A DNA stretch of 64,000 nucleotides from Eikenella halliae (GCF_001648475.1 NZ_LXSQ01000023.1:62001-126000); one strand, 5' to 3'. Counted from the first letter of the stretch, positions 18,936 through 27,190 are shown. The notes: generated from the sequence alone by a model not told the origin. Numbers and translations: made by a program.

Positions 18936-19727
18936 TCAGGCGGCCAGGTGCGGGGCGATGGTTTGCAGCATTTGTGCCAGCACTTTGGGCGGGGCGGCTA
19001 CGATGTCGCCGCTTTCGAGCCAGCCTTCGTTGCCGCGCATATCGGTTACGATGCCGCCCGCTTCCTGTACGATCAGTGCGCCGGCGGCGATGTCCCAGGG
19101 TTTGAGGTTGAATTCGAAGAAGCCGTCGAAGCGGCCGCAAGCCACGGCGCACAAATCGAGCGAGGCGGCGCCTTCGCGGCGGGCGCCGGCGGTTTTGGCG
19201 AGGAAGTCGCGCAGGATGTTCAGGTAGCGTTCCATCATGCTTTGATCCACCACGGGGAAGCCGGTGCCGATCAGGCAGCGGTTGAGCTCGATGCGGCTGG
19301 ATACGCGGATGCGGCGGTCGTTGAGCAGGGCACCTTGGCCGCGTGAGGCGAGGTAGAGGTCGTTGCGCTCGGGGGCGTAAACGAGGGCTTCTTGCAAGAC
19401 GCCTTTGTGCAGCAGCGCCATGCTGACGGCGTATTGGGGATGGCCGTGCAGGTAGTTGGTGGTGCCGTCGAGCGGGTCGATAATCCATTCATATTCGGCT
19501 TTTTCGGGGCCGCTGCTGCCGCCTTCTTCGGCGGTGATTTTGTGCCGGGGATAGGCTTCCTGCAGGATTTCGCGGATGATTTCCTCGGCGGTGCGGTCTA
19601 CGTCGGAAACGAAATCGTTGAAGGCTTTGCTGTCGATTTTCACGGCGGGCAGGTTGTTGGCGGCACGCAGCATCATGTCGCCGGCGCGGCGGGCGGCTTT
19701 GACGGCGGTGTTGAGGATGGGATTCAT
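18936..19727 (-). CDS. suhB: Inositol-1-monophosphatase family protein SuhB
   Basis: This 263-aa cytosolic phosphatase shows all metal-site motifs of the family: ITAEEGGSSG, WIIDPLDGTTNYLHG and KPWDIAAGALIVQEAGG. In Proteobacteria SuhB also binds NusA/NusG complexes and helps rRNA transcription and folding, so its role may be structural as well as enzymatic. The ATG at 19727 (MNPILNTAVKAARRAG) follows GGAG; longer in-frame sequence includes a DUS and is not coding-like. Confidence 0.93.
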   Translation of the reverse strand: MNPILNTAVKAARRAGDMMLRAANNLPAVKIDSKAFNDFVSDVDRTAEEIIREILQEAYPRHKITAEEGGSSGPEKAEYEWIIDPLDGTTNYLHGHPQYAVSMALLHKGVLQEALVYAPERNDLYLASRGQGALLNDRRIRVSSRIELNRCLIGTGFPVVDQSMMERYLNILRDFLAKTAGARREGAASLDLCAVACGRFDGFFEFNLKPWDIAAGALIVQEAGGIVTDMRGNEGWLESGDIVAAPPKVLAQMLQTIAPHLAA

Positions 19728-19937
19728 ATTTCTCCGATTCGGGTAGTGGGGGCAGGCTGCCGCTGGCAGGCTACCTGAAAATGGAAAGGCTGTGCCGGAA
19801 ACGGCAGCCGATGTTTGGGGCGGCATTATACCTTGGGCGGCAAACGGGCAAAAGCGCCCGGGCTTTAAATCGGCAGCGGCGGCCTTATTTGCTTGAGCGT
19901 GCGGGAAGTTGCCCGCCTTGTTTGATTAAGGGATTTA

Positions 19938-20432
19938 ATGATGACGGCTTTGCTGATTATTTTGGCGCTGGTGTTGCTGCTGGCGGGTTTGGCGGGTGCG
20001 GTACACCCGCTGCTGCCGGGAATGCCGCTGATGTTTGCGGGCACTTGGCTCTTGGCCTACAGCCAGGATTACGAAGTTATCGGCACCACGGCGCTGACGG
20101 TGTTGGGGCTGATTATGGCGCTGGCCTGGACGCTGGATTATGTGGCGGGGCTGCTGGGGGCGAAGTTTACCGGGGCGAGCAAACAGGCGCTGTGGGGCTC
20201 GCTGGCGGGCGGCGTTGTGGGGCTGTTTTTCGCGCTGCCGGGCATGGTGCTGGGCCCGCTGGTTGGCGCGGCGGCAGGGGAATTTGCGGCACGGCGCAGT
20301 TTGTGGGCGGCCGGCAAGGTGGGTTTGGGTACGCTCTTGGGCTTTGTGGCGGGCGTGGTGGCGAAGCTGGGCTGTGCGCTGGTGGTGCTGTTCAGCATTT
20401 TCGGGCTGTATGTGTATTATTGGTTGAGTTAG
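19938..20432 (+). CDS. DUF456 family membrane protein
   Basis: It encodes 164 aa with four to five hydrophobic helices and very little polar sequence. The glycine-rich pattern HPLLPGMPLMFAGTWLLAY, LDYVAGLLGAKFTGASKQALWG and FFALPGMVLGPLVGAAAGEF is characteristic of DUF456 proteins, which resemble glycine-zipper membrane proteins and have no known function. AAGGGA precedes ATGATG. A DUS hairpin with a T tract follows. Confidence 0.8.
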   Translation: MMTALLIILALVLLLAGLAGAVHPLLPGMPLMFAGTWLLAYSQDYEVIGTTALTVLGLIMALAWTLDYVAGLLGAKFTGASKQALWGSLAGGVVGLFFALPGMVLGPLVGAAAGEFAARRSLWAAGKVGLGTLLGFVAGVVAKLGCALVVLFSIFGLYVYYWLS

Positions 20433-20434
20433 GG

Positions 20435-20477
20435 TTTCAGGTAGCCTGTTGCCAAGCAGGGGCTACCTGAAATTTTT
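20435..20477 (+). terminator. DUS hairpin terminator of DUF456 gene
   Basis: TTTCAGGTAGCC and GGCTACCTGAAA form a 12-bp stem with TTTTT directly after it. Confidence 0.8.
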
Positions 20478-20556
20478 ATTGCCGGAAGGCGGGACGGCTG
20501 CCGCTTCCTGATTCTTAGCGCAACCGGCCGTATCCGCTTGCCGCCTACTTGTTGCC

Positions 20557-20640
20557 AAAGGCTACCTGAAAACGGAAAATACCCGATTAAACGTTTTCAG
20601 GTAGCCTCAGTCTGTTTTCCTGCTTAAAGGCTACCTGAAA
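20557..20640. repeat. DUS cluster upstream of the PTS operon
   Basis: It holds an inverted DUS pair (20557-20608) and a third single DUS (20626-20640) that ends 28 bases before the first PTS start codon. The inverted pair is in the leader position and could also reduce read-through. Confidence 0.6.
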
Positions 20641-20667
20641 AAAATTTTGCAATGGAATGAGAAACAC

Positions 20668-21081
20668 ATGATTGGTTTGATGATTATCACGCATGAAACG
20701 CTGGGCGAGTCGTACACCAAGCTGGCCCGGCATTTTTTCGGGCAGATGCCGGCGCATCTGGCGGTTGTGGGCGTGAACCCGGATGAAGATGCGGATGCGG
20801 CTGCCGCACGAGCCCAAGCAGCAGCGGAGCGTTTGGCGTTTGCCGACGGCATTTTGCTTTTGGCCGACGTGTTCGGTGCCACGCCGTGCAATATCGGCCG
20901 CCGGCTGCTGCCGCACCACCGCATGGTGATGCTCACCGGGCTGAATGCGCCGATGATGGTGAAGGCGGTGCAGGAGGCGGAAAAGGCCGATGATTTGCTG
21001 GCGCTGGCCGAATCGGTGCGCCAATCGGCCTTGGCGGGGATTATGTTGGTGTTGCCGGAAGAGGAGCAGGGCGTATGCTGA
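20668..21081 (+). CDS. PTS EIIA component, mannose family
   Basis: This 137-aa cytosolic phosphocarrier has the EIIA-Man fold. The phosphorylated histidine is His9 in MIGLMIITHETLG, and the second hallmark is ILLLADVFGATPCNIGRRLL. No EIIB, EIIC or EIID genes are adjacent, so the phosphate from HPr probably serves regulation and not sugar import, as in other Betaproteobacteria with orphan EIIA-Man. Start ATG at 20668. The end overlaps ptsH by seven bases, indicating coupled translation. Confidence 0.9.
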   Translation: MIGLMIITHETLGESYTKLARHFFGQMPAHLAVVGVNPDEDADAAAARAQAAAERLAFADGILLLADVFGATPCNIGRRLLPHHRMVMLTGLNAPMMVKAVQEAEKADDLLALAESVRQSALAGIMLVLPEEEQGVC

Positions 21082-21344
21082 AGCAGGAAGTGGAGATTAT
21101 CAATAAACTGGGGCTGCACGCGCGCGCGTCGAGCAAGTTTACGCAAACGGCAGGCGCGTTTACGGCGGAAGTGCGGGTGTGCCGCAACGGCAAGTGCGTA
21201 AACGGCAAAAGCATCATGGGTTTGATGATGCTAGCGGCGGCCAAAGGCTCGGTGATTGAAATTGAAACCGAAGGCGCCGACGAACAGGCGGCCATGCAGG
21301 CGCTGGTGGCGTTAATCAACAATTATTTTGACGAAGGCGAATAA
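21075..21344 (+). CDS. ptsH: Phosphocarrier protein HPr
   Basis: This 89-aa phosphocarrier has active-site His15 in NKLGLHARASSKF and Ser46 in CVNGKSIMGLMMLAA, the site for regulatory phosphorylation in organisms that own HPr kinase. It takes phosphate from EI (ptsI, two bases downstream) and passes it to the EIIA encoded just upstream. Length and motifs are standard. Confidence 0.95.
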   Translation: MLKQEVEIINKLGLHARASSKFTQTAGAFTAEVRVCRNGKCVNGKSIMGLMMLAAAKGSVIEIETEGADEQAAMQALVALINNYFDEGE

Positions 21345-21346
21345 AC

Positions 21347-23107
21347 ATGAGCGTGGTGTTGCACGGATTTGCAGCAGGCGGCGGGATTGCCATCGGGCGG
21401 GCGCATTTGGTGGTGCGCGGCATGGAGGAAGTGCCGCAGCTGGATTTGGCGCCGGAAGAAATTGATGCGGAAGCCGAACGTTTCGATGCCGCCATCAAGG
21501 CCACGCGCCGCCAGCTGGAGCAGTTGCGCAGCGCCATTCCGGAAAATGCGCCAACCGAATTGGGCGCGTTTATTTCGCTGCACCTGATGCTGCTGGCCGA
21601 CGTTACGCTTTCCCGCGAGCCGATTGATATTCTGCGCGCGCAGGCCATCAATGCCGAATGGGCGCTGAAGCTGCAAACCGACAGGCTGGCCGAGCAGTTT
21701 GATGCGATTGAAGACGAATACCTGCGCGAACGCAAGCAGGATATGCTTCAGGTAGCCGAGCGGATTTACCAAAACCTGATGGGGCAGAACACCGAATTCC
21801 TGCCCGAAGGCGAATTAGACGACGACACCATCCTGATTGCCCACGATTTGTCACCTGCCGACGCGGTGTATTTTAAAGAACGCCATATTGCCGGCTTCGC
21901 CACCGATGCCGGTGGCCCCACCAGCCACACCGCCATTTTGGGGCGCAGCCTGGATATGCCCTCGGTAATCGGGCTCTACAATGCGCGCGAACTCATCAGC
22001 CAAGACGACTGGATTATCGTGGACGGCATCAGCGGCGTGCTGATCATCAACCCCGACGATTTAATCCTCAGCGAATACCGCAAGCGCGACCGCGTTTACC
22101 GCAGCCAGCGCCGCCTGCTCAACAAGCTCAAAGACATCACCGCCACCACCAAAGACGGCGCAGACATCGAGCTGTTGGCCAATATCGAATCCGCACAGGA
22201 TGTGCGCCTGATGCACCGCCTCTCTGCCGACGGCGTGGGGCTGTTTCGCAGTGAATTCCTGTTTCTCAACCGCGACAACCTGCCCGATGAAGACGAGCAA
22301 TACCGCGTGTATGCCGGCATTGTGAAAAAGCTCAAAGGCAAGCCGCTCACCGTGCGCACCGTGGATTTGGGCATGGACAAAAACCCGCGCTGGTTCGGCG
22401 AGGGGCACGCGCTCAATCCCGCGCTGGGCATGACCGGCATCCGTTTATGCTTGGCCGAGCCGATGATGTTCCGCACCCAAATGCGCGCGATTTTGCGCGC
22501 GGCGGCGCTGGGGCCGGTAAAGATTATGTGGCCGATGATTACTTCGGTGGACGAGGTGAGACAATGTCTCAATCATTTGGTGGTTGCCCGTAAACAGCTG
22601 GACGAACGCAGCATGGAATATGGCGAAGTGCAGGTGGGTGCGATGATTGAAATCCCCTCCGCCGCGCTTACCGTGGGCAGTATTTTGAAATATCTGGATT
22701 TTATCTCGGTCGGCACCAACGATTTGATTCAGTACACTTTATCGGTAGACCGCGGCGACGATAGCGTGAGCTACCTCTACCAGCCCGCCCATCCGGCAGT
22801 ATTGAAGCTGCTGCACCATATTTTCAGCACCGCCAAGCGCATGGGCAAGCCGGTGTCGGTGTGCGGCGAGATGGCCGGCGACCTGCATTTCACCCGCCTG
22901 CTGCTCGGCTTGGGCTTGCGCCGCTTCTCCATGAATGCCAGCAACCTTTTGGCCGTGAAGAACGTCATCATCCAAAGCCACGCCGGCGAGCTGGCGGTAC
23001 AGGTGAAAAAGCTGCTGCGCTTAAGCGATCCGGAAAAGGTGCGTCAAGCCGTTAAAAAGATGAATGCAGTAGATGATGGCAAAAATGCAACACTCGAAAC
23101 GACATAG
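21347..23107 (+). CDS. ptsI: PTS enzyme I (phosphoenolpyruvate-protein phosphotransferase)
   Basis: This 586-aa EI starts the phosphorelay by moving phosphate from PEP to HPr. The active-site histidine is about residue 194 in GGPTSHTAILGRSLDMPSV, and the PEP-binding barrel shows VGLFRSEFLFL and SVGTNDLIQYTLSVDRGDD. It lacks an N-terminal GAF domain, so it is not the nitrogen-type PtsP. An in-frame DUS near 21748 encodes LQVAERI. It is the last gene of the three-gene unit. Confidence 0.95.
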   Translation: MSVVLHGFAAGGGIAIGRAHLVVRGMEEVPQLDLAPEEIDAEAERFDAAIKATRRQLEQLRSAIPENAPTELGAFISLHLMLLADVTLSREPIDILRAQAINAEWALKLQTDRLAEQFDAIEDEYLRERKQDMLQVAERIYQNLMGQNTEFLPEGELDDDTILIAHDLSPADAVYFKERHIAGFATDAGGPTSHTAILGRSLDMPSVIGLYNARELISQDDWIIVDGISGVLIINPDDLILSEYRKRDRVYRSQRRLLNKLKDITATTKDGADIELLANIESAQDVRLMHRLSADGVGLFRSEFLFLNRDNLPDEDEQYRVYAGIVKKLKGKPLTVRTVDLGMDKNPRWFGEGHALNPALGMTGIRLCLAEPMMFRTQMRAILRAAALGPVKIMWPMITSVDEVRQCLNHLVVARKQLDERSMEYGEVQVGAMIEIPSAALTVGSILKYLDFISVGTNDLIQYTLSVDRGDDSVSYLYQPAHPAVLKLLHHIFSTAKRMGKPVSVCGEMAGDLHFTRLLLGLGLRRFSMNASNLLAVKNVIIQSHAGELAVQVKKLLRLSDPEKVRQAVKKMNAVDDGKNATLETT

Positions 23108-23274
23108 CATAGCATGGCATAACGAGGTAAAAAAGTGAAGAAGTGTTAAAAAATATTGTTTAAATACTGACGCTAATCTTAAGTAAAGTAAACACTCATA
23201 TTGTTGGCAATTGTGTTTTAATGCAATTTTATTGCAGTAGATTGCCGTATTTAGGTAAATAAAGACAATAAGTG
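23108..23274. other. AT-rich non-coding stretch after ptsI
   Basis: No gene is seen. The sequence is AT-rich (many TTTAAA and TTAAGTAAAG segments) and lies just upstream of a strong small-RNA promoter, so it may contain upstream promoter elements or protein-binding sites. Confidence 0.4.
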
Positions 23275-23303
23275 GCGACAAGCTGAGAAGTGTTCTATAT
23301 AAT
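23275..23303 (+). promoter_or_regulatory. Promoter of candidate small RNA
   Basis: GCGACA (23275-23280) and a perfect TATAAT (23298-23303) are separated by 17 bases. Start of transcription is expected near 23310. Confidence 0.6.
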
Positions 23304-23309
23304 GCGCCG

Positions 23310-23409
23310 CATCTGTGCTGCTTCTTGGTAGGCAGCATGGATAGTAAGTAGACGTTTTCCCGCAAGTTGGCCATCAATACTTCCTCCCTTGGTATTGATG
23401 GCTTTTTTT
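23310..23409 (+). ncRNA. Candidate small regulatory RNA, about 100 nt
   Basis: A strong promoter and a strong terminator bracket about 100 bases with no open frame. The RNA would form a first hairpin TGCTGC/GCAGCA (23316-23321 with 23332-23337) and end in an 11-bp perfect stem (23370-23380 with 23392-23402) followed by seven T. The terminator loop reads TTCCTCCCTTG and is complementary to Shine-Dalgarno sequences, as in several sRNAs that block ribosome binding. It is not one of the universal RNAs by inspection. A relation to the sibling sRNAs of Neisseria is possible but unproven. Confidence 0.62.
23370..23409 (+). terminator. Terminator of candidate small RNA
   Basis: GCCATCAATAC/GTATTGATGGC with an 11-base C/T-rich loop and TTTTTTT. 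Confidence 0.85.
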
Positions 23410-23608
23410 ATGCGGGCTTTACGGAGGAATCCTTTGTATCGGCCAACTACCGTGCCTAGTTTATTCAGGCCGGTATTTTCAGGTAGCCTCTGGCCGTGGG
23501 AAAACGATAGCGCTTGTTTCAATCTTTATTTTGCTTAAAATCAGTAAAACGCCGCAGGCGGCTGTTTCAAACAACAGCCGCCCGATTATTTCCCCACCGC
23601 TATCTTGT
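23410..23608. other. Non-coding stretch between small RNA and leuS promoter
   Basis: It contains a single DUS near 23478. Nothing else is recognised. Confidence 0.4.
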
Positions 23609-23638
23609 TTGGCGTAGCCCCCGCTGCTGGCTTATAAT
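23609..23638 (+). promoter_or_regulatory. Promoter of leuS
   Basis: TTGGCG (23609-23614) and perfect TATAAT (23633-23638) have an 18-base spacer, 45 bases before the leuS start. Confidence 0.5.
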
Positions 23639-23682
23639 CCGCAGCTTTCCAATCTATCCGAAAACATCGGTAAAACGACATC

Positions 23683-26556
23683 ATGCAAGAACTCTACCAA
23701 CCCTCCGCCATCGAGCCCGCCGCGCAGCGGAAATGGGCGGCCGAACGCGCGTTCAATGTGTCCGAAGACGCTTCCAAACCCAAATTCTACTGCCTCTCCA
23801 TGTTCCCCTATCCCAGCGGCAAGCTGCACATGGGGCATGTGCGCAACTACACCATCGGCGACGTGCGCAGCCGCTTCAAAAAAATGCAGGGGTTCAACGT
23901 GTTGCAGCCGATGGGTTGGGATGCGTTCGGCATGCCCGCCGAAAACGCGGCGATTAACCACCAAGTCGCGCCGTCCAAATGGACGTATGAAAACATTGCC
24001 TATATGCGCAAGCAGTTGCAGAGCCTTGGCTTTGCGCTGGATTGGGAGCGCGAAATCGCCACCTGCCGCCCCGAATACTACCGCTGGGAGCAGCTCCTGT
24101 TTACCAAGCTGTTTGAAAAAGGCATTGTGTACAAAAAGTTGGGCACGGTGAACTGGGACCCGATTGACCAAACCGTGCTGGCGAACGAGCAGGTGATTGA
24201 CGGACGCGGCTGGCGTTCCGGCGCACTGGTGGAAAAACGCGAAATCCCGATGTACTACTTCAAAATTACCGATTACGCCGAGCAGCTGCTGGCGGATTTG
24301 GACGGTTTGGACTGGCCCGAGCAGGTGAAAACCATGCAGCGCAACTGGATTGGCAAATCGCGCGGCATGACCGTGCGTTTTCAGGTAGCCGCCGACAGCC
24401 GCGAAGGGCTGCCTGAAAGCCACTGCGAGTTTGTGCAGGTGTACACCACCCGCCCCGACACGCTGATGGGCGCGACGTATGTGGCCGTGGCCGCCGAGCA
24501 TCCGCTGGCCGCCGCCGCAGCCGAAAAGCAGCCTGCACTGCAAGCGTTCATTGCCGAATGCAAGGCGGGCAGCGTGGCGGAAGCCGACATGGCGACCATG
24601 GAGAAAAAAGGTGAATTTACTGGATTCCATGTCATTCACCCATTGACTGGGGATCAGCTGCCAGTGTGGGTTGCAAATTATGTGTTATGGGGCTACGGCG
24701 ATGGCGCAGTGATGGCCGTGCCCGCGCATGATGAGCGTGATTTTGAATTTGCTAAGAAAGAAGGCTTACCTTGTAAACTTGTTAGTATTAGTGAGAAAAA
24801 TGCTGAAATCCTAGCCGAAATTGAGCGATGTACTAATCAAGCAATTAGAAAACAAGATATTCTAAACAGTGAAAATAATCAGAAACTGGAAGAGAGACTA
24901 CGAACTCATGTTGATAATTATGAAAAAGATGGTGGTTTAGTAAATGATGAATTAGTATTTTTGCTAGCTCAAGTAGGTAAAAATAGTCAATTTAGACATC
25001 CTAATGATCCACCTTCTAATGAGCCGCCTTTTGCAAAAAATAATATTGAATTTAAAGATGAGTGGAGAAAATTCCTCGCTCTTAATGAGAAAAATTTCTT
25101 GATTAACAGCGGTGATTTGGACGGTTTGAATTTTCAGGCTGCCTTTGATGCCATCGCCGCCAAGTTGCAGGCTGCTTCTGCGGGCGAGCCGAAAACGCAA
25201 TACCGCCTGCGTGACTGGGGCATTTCGCGCCAACGCTATTGGGGCTGCCCCGTGCCGATTATCCACTGCGACCAATGTGGCGACGTGCCCGTGCCGGAGC
25301 AAGATTTGCCCGTGGTGCTGCCTGAAAACGTCGTGCCCGACGGTTCTGGTTCGCCGCTGGCCAAGATGCCCGAATTTTACGAGACAAAATGTCCGAAATG
25401 CGGCGGCGCGGCCAAGCGCGAAACCGACACCATGGACACGTTTGTGGAATCGAGCTGGTACCAGTTCCGCTATATGTCGCCACGCGACGACGCGCATATG
25501 GTCGCGCCCGAAGCCGCCGCGTATTGGGGGCAGGCCGACCAGTATATCGGCGGCATCGAACACGCCATTCTGCACCTGCTGTATGCCCGTTTCTTCACCA
25601 AACTGATGAATGATGAAGGCATCGTGTCCGTGCGCGAGCCGTTCAAACAACTGCTTACGCAGGGCATGGTGTTGGCGGCGACGTATTACCGCGAAAGCGC
25701 GGACGGCAAAAAAACATGGTTCAACCCCGCCGAAGTGCGCGTGCAGACCGACGACAAAGGTCGCCCCGTATCCGCCGTGTTGGAAGCGGACGGGCAGCCC
25801 GTGGTCATCGGCGGCGTGGAAAAAATGTCCAAATCCAAAAACAACGGCGTGGACCCGCAGCAAATCATCGATGCCTACGGCGCGGACACCGCCCGCCTGT
25901 TCATGATGTTCGCCAGCCCGCCCGAGCAGTCGCTGGAATGGTCGGATGCAGGCGTGGAAGGCGCGCACCGCTTCCTGCGCCGCCTGTGGCGCACCGTGTA
26001 CGAATTCGTGCAAAACGGCGGCAGCGGCGTGAGCAAGTTTTCAGGTAGCCAAGAAACCCTGTCAGGCAGCCTGAAAGACCTGCGCTTCAAGCTGCACAGC
26101 ACCATCGCCAAAGTAACCGATGATTACGACCGCCGCCAGCAGTTCAACACCGCCATCGCCGCCGTGATGGAGCTGCTGAACCAGTACGACAAAACCGACA
26201 CCTCCGGCAAACACGGCCAAGCCGTCACCCGCGAGGTGCTGGAAGCCGTTATCCTGCTGCTATCGCCCATCGTTCCGCACATCTGCGAAACCCTGTGGGG
26301 CGAACTGGTGGGCGGCAACCTGTGGCAGCAAAGCTGGCCCGCCGTGGACAACGCCGCACTGGTGCAGACCGAGATAGAAATGATGGTGCAGGTGAACGGC
26401 AAACTGCGCGACAAAATCCAAATCGCCGCCGATGCGGACGAAGCCGCTGTGAAAGCCGCCGCCCTCGCCACCGGCGGCGCGCAGAAGTTTATGGAAGGCA
26501 AAGAGCCGAAGAAAATCGTCGTCGTGCCGAAACGGCTGGTGAATATTGTGGTGTGA
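23683..26556 (+). CDS. leuS: Leucyl-tRNA synthetase with an AT-rich editing-domain insertion
   Basis: It charges tRNA-Leu. Class I motifs are HMGHVRNY-type (KLHMGHVRNYTIGDV) and KMSKSKNNGVDPQ; the zinc-knuckle-like CPKCGG is present. The editing domain retains AVPAHDERDFEFA (residues 345-357) with the catalytic Asp. Length is 957 aa against my recollection of about 876 for Neisseria. The excess lies at residues ~368-474, where a lysine, asparagine and glutamate-rich segment replaces a stretch of about 27 residues. It is encoded by DNA much richer in A+T than the rest. The frame stays open through the insertion and both flanks align with the family, so the enzyme is probably functional. The gene also carries DUS of at least three dialects. 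Confidence 0.93.
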   Translation: MQELYQPSAIEPAAQRKWAAERAFNVSEDASKPKFYCLSMFPYPSGKLHMGHVRNYTIGDVRSRFKKMQGFNVLQPMGWDAFGMPAENAAINHQVAPSKWTYENIAYMRKQLQSLGFALDWEREIATCRPEYYRWEQLLFTKLFEKGIVYKKLGTVNWDPIDQTVLANEQVIDGRGWRSGALVEKREIPMYYFKITDYAEQLLADLDGLDWPEQVKTMQRNWIGKSRGMTVRFQVAADSREGLPESHCEFVQVYTTRPDTLMGATYVAVAAEHPLAAAAAEKQPALQAFIAECKAGSVAEADMATMEKKGEFTGFHVIHPLTGDQLPVWVANYVLWGYGDGAVMAVPAHDERDFEFAKKEGLPCKLVSISEKNAEILAEIERCTNQAIRKQDILNSENNQKLEERLRTHVDNYEKDGGLVNDELVFLLAQVGKNSQFRHPNDPPSNEPPFAKNNIEFKDEWRKFLALNEKNFLINSGDLDGLNFQAAFDAIAAKLQAASAGEPKTQYRLRDWGISRQRYWGCPVPIIHCDQCGDVPVPEQDLPVVLPENVVPDGSGSPLAKMPEFYETKCPKCGGAAKRETDTMDTFVESSWYQFRYMSPRDDAHMVAPEAAAYWGQADQYIGGIEHAILHLLYARFFTKLMNDEGIVSVREPFKQLLTQGMVLAATYYRESADGKKTWFNPAEVRVQTDDKGRPVSAVLEADGQPVVIGGVEKMSKSKNNGVDPQQIIDAYGADTARLFMMFASPPEQSLEWSDAGVEGAHRFLRRLWRTVYEFVQNGGSGVSKFSGSQETLSGSLKDLRFKLHSTIAKVTDDYDRRQQFNTAIAAVMELLNQYDKTDTSGKHGQAVTREVLEAVILLLSPIVPHICETLWGELVGGNLWQQSWPAVDNAALVQTEIEMMVQVNGKLRDKIQIAADADEAAVKAAALATGGAQKFMEGKEPKKIVVVPKRLVNIVV
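24740..25108 (+). other. AT-rich in-frame insertion inside leuS
   Basis: By eye roughly one third G+C, while flanking leuS sequence is well above half. Encodes residues ~354-475, including ILNSENNQKLEERLRTH and HPNDPPSNEPPFAKNN. A milder change in codon use begins near 24605, suggesting that the imported tract starts upstream of the insertion itself. Confidence 0.75.
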
Positions 26557-26575
26557 GGCCGTTGGGCTGAAAGAA

Positions 26576-26615
26576 AGGCTGCCTGAAAACCGGTTTGGCT
26601 TGTTCAGGTAGCCTT
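26576..26615 (+). terminator. Hybrid-dialect DUS hairpin after leuS
   Basis: The left arm is AAGGCTGCCTGAAAAC and the right arm TTCAGGTAGCCTT. One arm is of the AGGCTGCCTGAA dialect, the other of the local AGGCTACCTGAA dialect, so the stem contains a mismatch. Confidence 0.65.
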
Positions 26616-26616
26616 A

Positions 26617-26650
26617 AATATGCAAAACTAAGGAATATGCAAAACTAAGG
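26617..26650 (+). repeat. Tandem 17-bp duplication carrying the ribosome binding site
   Basis: AATATGCAAAACTAAGG occurs twice back to back (26617-26633, 26634-26650), so TAAGGA is doubled before the next start codon at 26659. Confidence 0.9.
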
Positions 26651-26658
26651 AACGAATC

Positions 26659-27160
26659 ATGTTGAGAAAGGTTTTTGCCTTCACACTATTGCTGCCTGCT
26701 TTGGCTGCCGCCGATCCGCCTATTCGGGATTGCCGTGCCTTCTTGATGGATATGAGCACATTGGGTTTTCGCGCCGGTATTTGCTGGAAAAATATCGAGC
26801 AACCCGAAGTTGTCCGTTTGCGGGCAAGGGAGCGGGAATGTTCCGCCATATCAGCAGATGGAGAATTGCGTGAGGAAATCAGGGTTCGGCAGCTTGCCCT
26901 GCACGATGAATTTGTCAATGAGGCTGTAACGCGGGAAACGGTGGAGGCGGTATTGGCCGGCAAACGGGCGGATGTGGGCGGAACTGCATTCTGTGCTGCA
27001 TACGACAAGCAGTTGAAAGACATGGTGCGATACTATCTGAACCCCGCTCTTTCTCCATCCCGACCGCAATCGCAACAGTCTGTTGGAACAAGGTGAGCTG
27101 GGCTTTATCGGCTATGTGAAATCTCCCTGCGATGATTTGGAAAAGCAGCTCCAAGCGTAG
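26659..27160 (+). pseudogene. Secreted small protein gene with a probable frameshift
   Basis: As it stands the frame encodes 145 aa and stops at 27096. A signal peptide (MLRKVFAFTLLLPALAAA) precedes a mature region with cysteines in RDCRAFLMD, GICWKN and RECSAI. After LKDMVRYYLNP the sequence turns into low-complexity SPSRPQSQQ. Removing one C from the CCCC run at 27042-27045 instead opens a frame that continues NPLFLHPDRNRNSLLEQG and ends at 27160, giving about 166 aa with a sensible C-terminus. I read this as a one-base insertion, either real or a sequencing error. Function is unknown. Confidence 0.6.
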
Positions 27161-27173
27161 CCTGCGGCAGATT

Positions 27174-27190
27174 AAAGGCAGCCTGAAACC
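27174..27190 (+). repeat. Non-local DUS dialect (AGGCAGCCTGAA)
   Basis: A single copy of the Kingella-type DUS core stands between two small genes, unlike the local AGGCTACCTGAA. Confidence 0.7.
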
